The notes under the pieces are model-generated. The model made no database searches, was not told where the DNA came from, and was given only the letters and a program-made list of their open reading frames with translations. 64,000 nucleotides of DNA from Desmodus rotundus (taxonomy: Eukaryota; Chordata; Mammalia; Chiroptera; Phyllostomidae): contig NC_071392.1 in assembly GCF_022682495.2 (NCBI RefSeq), positions 86,568,797-86,632,796 on the forward strand, written 5' to 3'. A program made the translations under genes and the position numbers. Of the stretch, positions 50,985-62,534 are shown piece after piece. How positions within the stretch are numbered: the stretch's first letter is position 1; each line of letters begins with the position of its first letter.

Positions 50985-51420
50985 ATAAGGACAGCATTAC
51001 CCTAATTCCAAAACCAGACGAAGACACTAGAAGTAAAGGAAATGTATAGGCCAATATCCCTAAATGAACATAGATGCAAAAATCCTCAACAGAATATCAG
51101 CAAACTGATTTTAACACTACATTAAAAGGGTCACGCTATTCCAGGGATACATGTGCTATACCACATTAACAAAACGAAGGATAAAAATCAGATGATCGTC
51201 TCAACAGATGCAGAGAAACATTTGACAATATTTAAAACCCTCAACAGAGTGGGTATAGTTGGAACATACTTCAATTTAATATAAAGGCCACATATGACAA
51301 GCCCAGAGCCAACATCATAAGCAATGATAAAAAAGCTAAAAAGTTTTTCCTCTAAGATCAGCAACAAGACCAGGATGTCCACTACTGTTACAACCAATAA
51401 CAAATTCAGTCCGGTTTCAG
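50985..51420 (+). pseudogene. L1 ORF2 reverse-transcriptase fragment
   Basis: The + strand carries AGGCCAATATCCCTAAATGA, AATCCTCAACAGAATATCAG, ATACCACATTAACAAAACGA, CCACATATGACAAGCCCAGA and ATCAGCAACAAGACCAGGAT. These are successive landmarks of the L1 ORF2 reverse transcriptase region. It is in the opposite orientation to the L1 3' end at 50690-50915 and is disrupted by stops. Confidence 0.75.
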
Positions 51421-51769
51421 AATGGAAAACGATTACACAAAAGCCTGATGTCCTTCCTTTTCTTCTTCTTCTTTTTTTTTTACTTTGCCTACAAACTTAA
51501 ATTGCATTTTCAATCTTGGTAAAAAATATTGGACTTGGTAAGGTGTGTCGCTTTTTGTTTTTAATTGGTTTTCTTTGGCTTTAATTCTTAAGAAAGAACA
51601 AGTGGAATACTGAATGCAGTTAAGGAAATAATCTAGTTGTAGTCCTCAAACAGAACAAGGAGGTAAGCCTCGGGGAAAAAGGGGTTCCTGGGCCTAGATA
51701 CAGAGCACGCATGGAACTCCCAAGGCCCTGGAAAGGTGGAAACTATGCATTGTTCTTAATAACGACAAT

Positions 51770-51890
51770 TCTAATAAGTGCCATTTATCAAGTAGTTACA
51801 ACCTTTCAGGTTTAGATATAATCTCAGTTTATCTTCACAACAATCCAGCAAGGTAGCTTGTACAGCCTCTACTTATACAATGAGAAAACA
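51770..51890 (-). repeat. MIR, antisense
   Basis: TAATCTCAGTTTATCTTCAC followed by AACAATCCAGCAAGGTAGCT and ACTTATACAATGAGAAAAC matches the antisense MIR. Confidence 0.55.
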
Positions 51891-51916
51891 CAGGTTCCCC
51901 ACGCAGACAATGGGGA

Positions 51917-52010
51917 GGCACACACACATGCACTCGCACACGCATGCACTTGCACGCACATGTACACACACATGCACGCACACATGCACACACACATGCA
52001 CACAAGCACA
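51917..52010. repeat. (CACATG/CACACA)n imperfect repeat
   Basis: A 90-bp tract of CACACATGCAC-type units. The open frames across it encode only His/Thr repeats. Confidence 0.9.
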
Positions 52011-52139
52011 CCCTCACCCCCTGAGATTTGCAGTGGGGATGTTATGCTGCTCCCTCAAGGTCTGATAGGTTTTGTTATGAAAATTCATGGCCACTTAACT
52101 CCTTTTTGAACTTCAGTTGGCTTTTTAAATAATTACATA

Positions 52140-52480
52140 AAGATGCTCCTCACCTTACGATGAAGTTATATCTAGATAAAGCCACTGTAAATTTAAACTA
52201 TCCTAACTCGAAAATGCATGTAATATACCTAACCGACTGAATATCACAGGTTGGCTTAGCCGACCTTAAGCGTGCTCAGCACACGATGCCCCAAAGATCC
52301 GGCAACGCGGCGCACCGTAGGGTAGCTGTTGTTCACCCGAGGTCGCGCCTGACCCAGAGCTGGGCTCGCTGCCACTGCCCAGGAAAAGATCAAACTTCAA
52401 AATCTGAAGTGCGGCTTATACTAAATGTCTATCACTTCTGCACCATTCTGAAGGCACAAAGTGGTAAGCATTGTTAAGAT
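52140..52480. mobile_element. Tigger-like DNA transposon fragment
   Basis: TCACCTTACGATGAAGTTAT, ACTCGAAAATGCATGTAATA, ACCTAACCGACTGAATATCA and TTAAGCGTGCTCAGCACACG followed later by GAAGTGCGGCTTATACTAAA and TATCACTTCTGCACCATTC match an old mammalian Tigger-group MITE. The ends are too decayed to place exactly. Confidence 0.55.
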
Positions 52481-54874
52481 AGGGCCTGTCTGTATTTCTT
52501 GCAGTCATAAACAAAAAAATTTATACCGAGCTACCCACCAACATTGTGTCTAGAAATCCCACTTTGATTAGGGCAACGATGACTAAATATTGGTTCAAAC
52601 CTCACATAATTGAAAATACAAAATAAGTTATATTAAGTTTACAGAACAAGTCATTTGGAGCATCTACCTTTCTCCTTTTCATTCTATCTGCTCACACAGG
52701 CAACATAAGGAAACTTTTCCATTTGTTATGGCTAACAAATAGAAAATGGTCAGCATAATGGAATTCTGTGGATTCTTTTGGACAAATTCCATTTCCCATG
52801 GATATACATTAAAACTTCCACACTTCTCTAAAAACTGACCCTCCTCCTTAAATAGTCACGTTGCCTACAGTGGTATTAGTTCATGAAGTAGAGAAAATGA
52901 AACAACTATGGATTTGTTCCATTCAAACTAGTTAAAATACATCATTCCACCATTTTGAAATTCCTTTACAATCAAAAGGGAGTTCTCAAGTCACCTGCCG
53001 TAAATAGAGGGAACAGATCTCAGCAATAGCAAAGGAAGGATTAGCACAAACCCGCTATCACACCCATGGTGACCACGTGGAGGGGCCTGGAGGTGGCAGC
53101 GGGGAGGCCCGGCAGCCACACAAGTGCCACCGAAGGAACTCTGCCCACCCCTATCTGCTTCCTGTACTGGGGACCCCCAGATTTCTCATATATGATTTTA
53201 CTTCAGTAAAAGGATTTTGTAGGAAAAACACTGTTAAAAGTTATTGAGTACACACAAATATCATCCTATATATTTGCATTTTAACCTGCAAAGTACATGG
53301 GTGAAAAGAAGCTGGACAGAGCTCCAACCCACAAACAAAGTAGGGTCTGGATTAGACTGGAGATATTTCTACTTTGGCTCCAGCACTTCATTAAAAAGCA
53401 TTAAACACAGCCTGTGTGCAGCATCAGTCAGTGTCTCTCAACTCTTGTCAAATTGTTAGTCACAGGGAAATGGAAAGATAAAATAAACAGCCCTTCCCCA
53501 TTGTATTCATCAAGCTTGAGTAATAAAACGTCATTATTGAATCATCATTATTCTGAACCAGACGTGCCATATCCGTAAAACGCAGCATGGAAACGGGAGA
53601 ACCACACATTTTTCCCCGAACTTGTTAAGAATGACCATTAAACTCCACTTTACTCTGACAATTGTGATTTAAATGGCAACTAAAACCCATGAAAATAAAT
53701 GGTCTGTTCTGCCTCTTCTTTCTCTCCTTGTTTTCTTTATTTATGGGAGTTGTAACTCTGCAACCAATAAAGAGTGGTGGTGATATTGTGGAGAGGCAGC
53801 AAAGTCAACTTTAACTAATAAAGGCAGGTCTTATCGGAGCACAGCAAGCCTTAGGTTACAGGGAAAATAACACATAAATCCACCGCAAGGCTGCAGATAT
53901 GAATCTGTGTGCGCTGACTACTGAACACACCTAATGTATAGTTTTAAATAGATGACTGAATGAGCGAGTCAATACGTGTAAATTCATTTAAGTGTCATTA
54001 ACCAGATGTCCAAATCGCTGTGTTTAATGTTACTGTCTATTTAGGAGAACATACACCAGTAAGTAGAGAGGCAAGGCTGGTCACCCTGATTTTAAAACTA
54101 AGCACAAAATCAAAACAAATTTAGTCTAAAAAATAGCACACAGAAAAGTTAAACTTAAATGATTGTTTCTGCATATGTTATACTATAAATATGTTCCAAA
54201 ATCATTTTCTAGCACGTATGGATCACTCATTTCCTTAGAAAATCATTTTCTCTGAACAAATATTTTCTTTCTAACATTTTACCCAAAAATGAGTTCTATT
54301 TAAAAGGAATTTTATGATGTGGCTGAACATTATACAAAACCTCAAAAATTATGGGAAAAAAATGGAGGATTGTGCCTAAATAAGAAAATAGTCTTTTCAT
54401 TTATTATTTCCTATGGGAATTATTTCCTATGGGAACAAACAGCGTCACTTTTCAAATTAGGAACTCTTCTTCCCACACAAAAATCAATCATATTTCTGAA
54501 AAATGACAATGACCATGTGAAAACCAAAATTTAGAATACAGTGTCACTACAATCACCTCCAAGAAATCAAAATACCGAGGTACAAACCCCACTATACATG
54601 CGAGGAGTCGGTATGGCGAAAATGAAGACCCAGTGAACCCAAAATGCTGGGGTGGGGCCCTCCACGCGGCTCTGGTTGATGCTCAAGTTGAAAAGCCACG
54701 GGCCCAAACAACATGAGTACACTCCGGAGCGAGGACCAGGTGTCCGACTAATCTTGGTATAAATTAAAGCTTAAGAAGAGCGCACGTCCTAATCAAGGCA
54801 AATATGAAGAGTTATTAGGATAATAAGGATTGGAAGATACAAAATTATACCCTAACATCTATTATTTTTTTCTA

Positions 54875-55840
54875 ACAGCTTACTGAGATGTAAGTCCCAT
54901 ACCATACAACTAACACATTTAAAGAACTCAATGGTTTTAGAAACTTCTGAGTTGTACAGCCGTCATCACAGTCAACTTCAGAACGTTTTCATCGCTCGAA
55001 GAAGAAACTCCATACCTTTCTGCAGCTCTCCCACAACCACCCACTCCTCAGCCCTGAGCGTCGAGGAATACGTTTTTCAGTTTCCGGACATCTACCAGTT
55101 ATGGACTTTGCGTATGAATGAAACCATATAATACAGGGTTTTTGCGTCTGGGTTCTTTCATGTAGCTTGATGTTGTTCAGGTCCTTCTGTATGCTGTGGC
55201 CAGGCGGTTTTCCCTTTTGTGGACATACCACATTTGCTTATCCACTCAACTGTTATGGCCACTAGGGCTGTTTCCACCCTTGGGCTGCCCCAGATGATGG
55301 TGCTCTGAACACAGGCTCACAGGTTTTGCGTGGACATGTTTTTCTTTCTCTTGGGAATACACCTATGAGAAGAACTGTTGTGTCAACTCGGTATTTAATG
55401 AGCTGACAGAGCCCCTTCTGAAGTGACTTCACCATTTCACACTCCGACCAGCAGTGTATGAGAGGTCTGATCTCTCCACGGCCTTACCGACCAGGTCCGA
55501 CTGTGTACCAGCCTCCTTGGTGGATGGAAGTGGAATCTCATTGTGCTTTGATCTGAACTTCCCTGGTGACTAATACAGAGCCATCTGTGTTTTTGTGTGC
55601 ATGTGGGCTGTTTGTGTATCTTCCCGGGAAATTGTCTATTCAGATCCTTTGCACCACTTTTAATTGGGTCACTTATCTTCTTATTGATTTCTAAGAGTTC
55701 TTTATAGCTCTATACACAAGTCTCTTATCAGATATACGATTGGCAAATATTTCCTCCCATCCTGTGGGTTGTCTTTTCACTTCCTTGGTAGGCTTCTTTA
55801 AAGCAAACGGTGATGATTTTTGTTAAACATGTCCTGAAAA
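54875..55840 (-). mobile_element. Old L1 (L1M type), antisense, about 970 bp
   Basis: From left to right the + strand reads the antisense of an L1 3' region: CTTACTGAGATGTAAGTCCC, GTACAGCCGTCATCACAGTC, GGGTTCTTTCATGTAGCTTG, ATACCACATTTGCTTATCCA, GACCAGCAGTGTATGAGAG, CTATTCAGATCCTTTGCACC, TCTCTTATCAGATATACGAT and TGTGGGTTGTCTTTTCACTT. The order is complete, but many substitutions and small gaps show great age. Confidence 0.85.
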
Positions 55841-56909
55841 AATATCAGCTCTGAATTCACTGTTCAATGCCAAGTGTAATGAAAACACTGGGCATTAACA
55901 TGAAAAACTTAAGACTTCCACTGTGGAAGTTTTACTAGGTTAGGAAAGATACGGCACAAACCGTAGACACACAACACTGCCGCCACCTGCCAGCAACACG
56001 TCTCAGCCGTCGGAATGGCATTTGGAGCGAGTGGGTCCAACGTGGCAGCTCTGCTGTCCCCCGGAAGGCTGACTCACCGCTTCCACCGCATGAAAGGTAA
56101 TCCAAACGCAGACATATGCAGAATACATACGTCATGGCCTTCTACTTTTAAATTCTTTAAAATAGTGTACACTCTATAAGGGTAATTTTTCTTGGCAGAT
56201 GCCCCGTGTTATGAGGGACCAAAAAAGGCAACATAATGATGTTTTGAGCAGGGAGTGGTTTTGAATGTCTTAGAGGTTTAGAAAAAGAGTGGGAACTTAG
56301 TAGGTTTATGTGCCTACAGAAAAGGGGGGGTCAGGGGAAGTAGCTAGCGGACATTAGACTAGTTTTCCTCAAATGGGCAATGTGGGACAAGAAATGACAG
56401 TAAACAAGTTGGCATGGATGGAGAAGTACACTGGCAGTCAGGAAGAAAAGCAGACAGACAGAGGGACAAGCAGCAGATTCTCTTCGACACAGTCTCTCAT
56501 GGTCCACCAGGTGCAGGGCGCTATCCAAAATGCTGACAGAAGAGACAGAGGCCAAAGACCTCGGTCTCAATAAGATCAGAGTCTCCTTGTGAGGACAATA
56601 CACCTAAGAGTAAGGACGGTAAAGAAATGCTGAATCTAAAAGCCTAAGGGACCAGAACTGGATCCTGTAGGAGACGGTGACACCTTCCAGGTTTCTGAAC
56701 AGGGGGAGTAAGAACTATATAGATGACTCTACAGGTGGGACACAGGAGAGATAGAAAGAGAAAATCACCAGAGGTAGGCAGGTTATCCTTGGAACGACAG
56801 CTGACTAGGACAGGATCGTACCCAGAAGAGATTAGTTGGGGTAGGAAAAAAGAATGGATGAGAATCAGTAAAGAAAAACTGACAGTAGGGGACAAATATC
56901 TATAGGATT

Positions 56910-57025
56910 GAGAAGAAGAAGAAGAACAGGGAGGGGGAGGGAGAGGAGGAGAAAGAGAAGGAGAAGGAGAAAGAGAAGGAGAAGAAGGAGGAGGAGAAGG
57001 AGGAGGAGAAGGAGAAGAGGACGGG
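56910..57025. repeat. (GAA/GGA)n polypurine tract
   Basis: About 115 bp of nearly pure purine made of GAAGAA, GGAGGA and GAGAAG units on the + strand. The mirror-like symmetry could support triplex (H-DNA). The antisense Pro/Ser-rich frame is an artefact. Confidence 0.95.
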
Positions 57026-57624
57026 TGGGGGCAGGTTAAGGATGGTTTCAAAGAACAAGCCTCAGTGAATAACAATAAAGACCACAGAAATTTTTATTTT
57101 TAGGAGAAAGGTGAGCTAGTTTCAAATTTGCTGAGTAGGAGACATATATAGAAAAATCCAGGGGAGAACATATTTCAGGCCAAGAATAATAGAGCTGGCA
57201 TCAGTTTAGCAATTTGGAAACAAATCTCCACCCAACAGGGAAACTTAACAGCTAAAACAAAGATCTATTAAATATAATCTTCTGTGAAAAACTTCCACAT
57301 TGTTTCATTAAAATGACCTGTTGCCATTCTCTGAGCACAGTAAAACAAAACTGGGAAGTAAGTGGAAGGGGAGGTAAAGAGCCAGTTAAGAAGCACTGCT
57401 TTACACACTTATTGACTATAGTAGCAAAGAAGCTGAAAGCAGAATAAAAACTGAATGGTACCAAGTACAGCCTCCATTTCTGACATTAACGTGACCATGT
57501 AAAATCTTGACTCTTTCTTGCGATTTTTCTCCTTCCAGTGCTCATGAATATCACTCTCATGAAAAGTTCTCTCACTTTATTTGACACCATATAATTCTTA
57601 TCAGCAAAGTTCAAAGGAACATTA

Positions 57625-57792
57625 CTGTATTTTTAGACTATAAGACACCCCCCCAAATTTGGGAGGAAAAGAGGGGTGCGTCTTATAGTCTGAATGTAGC
57701 TTACCTGGCTCACGGGGTTTTTTTTCCCTATTTTCCTCTAAAACCTAGGTGCGTCTTATGGTCCAGTGCATCTTATAGTCCAAAAAATACAG
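57625..57792. mobile_element. TA-flanked MITE, copy 2
   Basis: The element runs from CTGTATTTTTAGACTATAAG to the inverse TTATAGTCCAAAAAATACAG, flanked by TA at 57623-57624 and 57793-57794. Its interior (AATGTAGCTTACCTGGCTCA, TATTTTCCTCTAAAACCTAG, GTGCGTCTTATGGTCC) is the reverse complement of parts of the element at 19592-19835, with the central C-rich block lost. Confidence 0.8.
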
Positions 57793-59569
57793 TAATTAGT
57801 TCATTCATCCTTATCGAATCTATTCAGGAAAGATCCCATTTCCTTGAGAAAATAAGTAAGAAATAAAATAATTTGTGAAATTGGAAAAACTTCTCTAAAT
57901 CATCCAGATGTGGAAATTTTGTTTTTGTTGTTTCGGCTTGTTGAAAAGTACTGTATTTGTATTTTCCCTTTACAATGCTGGTTACCTACAGGCTTATTTT
58001 CTGATACTCATGCGTAAAAATACATTTTCCAATTCTTTTATTTCCTTAAGTAGCATTAACATAATTATTAGTATATTTAAGAAAAAATTCCAATAGCTAC
58101 TTTAAAAATTAAAAGTACCTCTCATCTATTATATCATCTAAGATGCCAAAACAGGATCTTAATCATGCCAAATAACAAGGGTAGTAAATAAAAATGGGCA
58201 AGGATCAAGCACATTTGATAAAACTAATCAGAAAAACAAAGTTCATAAGTTAATAAAAAAATAAAAGTCCATCTGATTACCAACGTTATAGGAAGATGAA
58301 AATAAGTAGTGAACATGGATTAGCTTGCTTTGGAGGAATGTTTCTTCTCACTGTTATTTACGGTACCAAAGTGGGAAATGTGCTATCTGGCAAGGTCAAG
58401 TGAAATAAAGATAATGAGAGCATCCGCTTAGTCAGTCAAGGGTAACAGTCTCCCGGACTGATGAACCAGACATCAGTCAATGTCACCCTAAGGCTGTCGC
58501 AAATGTTCGAGAGGGAAACAGAGTACTTGCCATTCCGAAAAGGTCAGCGATAAATGTTCTCCTACACACGTGTAAGTTCATTCAACTTTACAATTTTTGA
58601 TTCCACAGTTGGAAATGACTTGCTGTTTATCTTTGGAACTTTACTTACTTTGCTGACATATTTATTACTGGTTTTCTTAAAATGAGTTCCAGAACTGCGC
58701 TGGTAGCGCTCATTAAACTGGAAGAGCAGATTGCCATTAACTATTAATAATTTTTACTTTTACTTGAAACGCTACTCAAATTTATTGAAGTGATACTATC
58801 CATGTAACACCATGAATAAATTTCCTTTAATTTGTATTCAAAACTGAATATGAAGCAGGTGAAATTAGGTCAACGTTCAAAAATAGAAGAGAAAGATATC
58901 ATCAACAATGGTATGATAATATGAAGTTGTCTAAGAAAAACAAAACACTCATTAGTAGACAAAAGTAAATTTTACATTAATACTGAAGCTGAAATGCTAA
59001 CACAGTTGTTATCTATACCACACTGAAGTAGAACTATTCATTAACAGGTGAGCGTTTCCGGTCCGTCCCAACCAATATTTAACAAGTATTAAAATCTTCA
59101 TATAAAATAATTAGTCAGCGTTCCTGACATAGTAAGAATCATATGGTATACATAACTGAAACCCACTTAAATGGCAAAAGGTCTCCAAGTACTAAGGTCA
59201 CTACTCAAAATGTGACATTTCATTAGTACAGAGATGGAACAAAATACTAGAGAATGGATGAAATCGCCACCAGGTTATTTTCATACTAACTGAGAGTTTG
59301 AAAATCATGATTTATAACTTTTAAAGTAAGGTTACCAGAGAAATATTCTAGTTTGCCGAAACATACATGTAATCAAAACTCGTAATGACTAAATTTCTTT
59401 GGTAAGGAATACGGGTATTCCACAGCTCAATCTTCCTTCCAGACACTTAAGTACCAGTTCTGCTTAATAAAGAAAAAATATAAACATTCACACCACAGCC
59501 TCAAAGTTTTTAAAACTGAATGAACGACACAGAAAGACAGCCTCCAGTTACTGTGAGAGGCCTTAGGGT

Positions 59570-60035
59570 TCCAGTTAACGACGCGAGTTCGCTGGTGCAT
59601 GAGTACAGAACAGTAACAGGTGTCCAGATGTGGACCAGCACACACTGCTCCTGTCCACACGTCCACAGACACATTCGGTCCATGCAGAAAGGTCCTTAAA
59701 ATCTGGTCCAATCAAAAGCATCTCTGAGCGTATTTGGTCCACACCAATTGGTCCTTTCGAAAACGTCCACTCTTAGAAAAGATCCCTGGGTTCACTGAGC
59801 CTATATCGCTGAACGTTCTCAGCTACACTTTCGGTTTACGGGATTAGTACACGAAAGTACTACGATGTTTTACTGGCCCAAACACTGTAAGGGCTGTGAT
59901 CGCCAACCGTACCCCTGCTCCCCTCGGCAGCCTAGCCGATAATGGCACACACCGAGGACCAAATGTCAAAGACCTTTTTGGCGTGGGCCAGGTGTCTCCA
60001 TGGACAGTGGACCCAGTGTCCTGCAAGGCAGACAT
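59570..60035. repeat. Possible unidentified old repeat rich in GGTCC/GGACC
   Basis: The motif GGTCCA, GGTCCT or its complement recurs many times, for example at TTCGGTCCATGCAGAAAGGT, ATCTGGTCCAATCAAAAG, TTTGGTCCACACCAATTGGT and GAGGACCAAATGTCAAAG. The segment is locally GC- and CpG-rich. I do not recognise a family and see no clear terminal repeats. Confidence 0.3.
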
Positions 60036-61749
60036 GAAATAAAAACTTCTTCTACAAGTAGACCCTCCCAGTCATTTCTACACCATATTTAACTCAACAC
60101 GTGTAGAGGAATCCATACACAGCCTTTAATGCTGTTAAGTATGAAAAGATTACTATTTAAAAAACAAAAACTTGCAAATTCCTTTTGATTTATTTTTCTC
60201 CTCTGGAGGAAAGAAGTGTTACTTCTTCAAAGCCCAGAAAGCAGAAGGATTTTTGTTTTTATACTCTGAGAAGGTAAACAAGTCACCTCTCCAAGAAAAC
60301 ATTAGGAAGTTATTAAAGGATGCTCACAATTCTGTTATTGTTGGGGAAAGATGCTAAAAATACTAGTTTTAGACTAATTTACAGCATTAGTTTTTTGTTT
60401 TTTGTTTTGCGTTGTTATGTAAGGCAAGATATAAAAAGGCACAAATGGAGTGAGAGTTGTTTTGGGGTTCTCTGCTAAAAATGCCCCATAAAAACTGCAA
60501 ACAGCGTTCCATTGGAAACATTATAACTGTGCTGGGTGGGGCCACCTACAACGGCAAACCCACTTTTGCCCGCCCTTTATTCCTCCCTCATTTCCAGCAA
60601 CAAGAGATGGTATTTTGGAATATGGTACTCAGAGGCCCACTGAATGTTATGATTGCAAGCTCATTTTCTCAAGGACATCTTTGGCTTAGTAAACAATTGA
60701 GATTCATGAAATTAAAACCAAGGAAAATAAAACTGATAGTTCTGTCTACATAATTAAAGCAAAGGAGAATCTGGTGAATTTAAGCATACGGACATGGATA
60801 AGCCATACAGATAAGAGAGAGCAATTAAATCAATCTACTGGGTTAAATACTCAGTTGTTTAAGTTGGCATGTTTACATTTGTCAAGTTTCCTAAATTTGC
60901 TTTCTATGTGCATTCATACCCGTTCTCCTACAAGCCAGTTTATATTTGTCATTTTTCCTCCCTCCAAGATGACAAGCCCCGCCCACTACCAGCCAGTGCA
61001 AAGGTGATGCCCCTTTGTTGCACCTGCCGTGTTCTATGTGCTAGTGAACACGAAGATCACATGATGCTGTGAATCAGGGTGAACTGCCAGTGACAGCCCA
61101 GGAGAGGGGCCAGAATCATGGGCTGTGTCCTCCCACGCGGCCACTGCACTGCAAACAGGCGCATCCTGCTCAGGAGTAGGGAAGAATTCCACCGAAGGGG
61201 GGTCTTCATGTCAAACGACCGACACAAGACCCAGACTGAAGTTTACAGCGGTCACAAAGCACTTCGATGAATCTTCCTAACTGGAGCTTCATGAGAAAAG
61301 CAAATTCTTCTCATCTTTATAAAGGGCAGTAGATCAATGCCCAAAGTAATCACAGATAATTGAGTTATCTAAATCTGGGCTTTAATCTGTTGGTCTATAC
61401 TTCTTTTCAGTATCTGTTTAAAGTACCCAAAATTGATTTCCCAAACTCTGATTATATGCATCAAATAAATATTAACATATGGATTATTTCCTGCAGTTGG
61501 TGAAATGTCTTCTGTAAGCAAAGGGGGACCAATATCGGTCTCAGGCTACAGCACTGAATCCAAGGGAAGTTCAATGCGTATCAGGAATTGATTGGAGCTA
61601 CAACATATTAAGGGAAGACCAGGACCGTCTATAATAATACCTGGCACCACACTCACAAATCAAATGGGCCTTTGAGAGCAATGCTGTTCTACCGGGAAGA
61701 GAGAGCTGGACAATTCTCAACTTGCCAAGAAGGCTTATCTGTAACAGTA

Positions 61750-62111
61750 TTAGTTTGCTAGGGTGTCCATCGCGAAATACCACGGACCCGGGTGACAAAC
61801 AGCAGAACTTCATTTTCTCACAGTTGTAGAGCATAGAAGTTGAAGATCAAGGTGTCAGCAGGGCTGGTCTCTCCCAAGGCCTCTCCCGTTGGCTTACAGA
61901 CAGCTGCCTGCCCACTGCTTCCTCGCGCGGCATTTCCTCAGGGAGTGCCAGCCCTGGCGTCTGTTCTTGTAAGTGGATCACAGGGTGGGACCCACCCTAT
62001 GACCTCATTTACCTAAATTACCCCTCCAAAGGTGCCCTCTCCCAATGCTGTCACTTGGGGCTTATGGCTTCAACATGTGATTTGGGGTGAAAGCGATTCA
62101 GTCCCCAGTAA
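61750..62111 (-). mobile_element. MLT1 (MaLR) solo LTR
   Basis: The + strand reads TTAGTTTGCTAGGGTGTCCA, GAACTTCATTTTCTCACAGT, GAAGTTGAAGATCAAGGTGT, CAGCAGGGCTGGTCTCT, ATGACCTCATTTACCTAAAT and GGCTTCAACATGTGATTTGG then GATTCAGTCCCCAG. This is the antisense of an MLT1 LTR over nearly its whole length. No internal sequence is attached. Confidence 0.8.
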
Positions 62112-62509
62112 CGACAGACTTTCATCTGCAGGGAAGATCGTGGTGCATGTGTGCGTGGGGCTGTGTGCATCGGACACCAGATCGCGGGCACTTCCCAACC
62201 AGGACGTGCGTCTTTCTCACGGGCATCCCAGTCCTTATGGCTGCTTGACACAGGCAGTGCTAAAAAAGTGTAGATCAAACAACAAAATAATGCCATTTTT
62301 TTGCCTCTCAGTAAACACACTAGGACAGGTAATGCTGTGAAACTCGGTACTGAAAAATGACCTTTCTCTTACAGAATACAGCATGCAACAGCTTGCAGAA
62401 AGTGCCACGGAGTTAGGAAGCACAGCGGAAGGTTTACAAAGCCCTCCAAAGCCAAAGTACTTGAAATGTTGGTGCAAGTCCCCGAATGCTCTATGATCCC
62501 ATGGTTATT

Positions 62510-62534
62510 AAAACACAACACAACACAACACAAA
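62510..62534. repeat. (ACAAC)n short repeat
   Basis: About four ACAAC units. Confidence 0.8.

Noticed and set aside
56644..57075. Pro/Ser-rich 143-codon protein on the minus strand
   Set aside because: The Pro/Ser run is the antisense of the polypurine repeat at 56910-57025.
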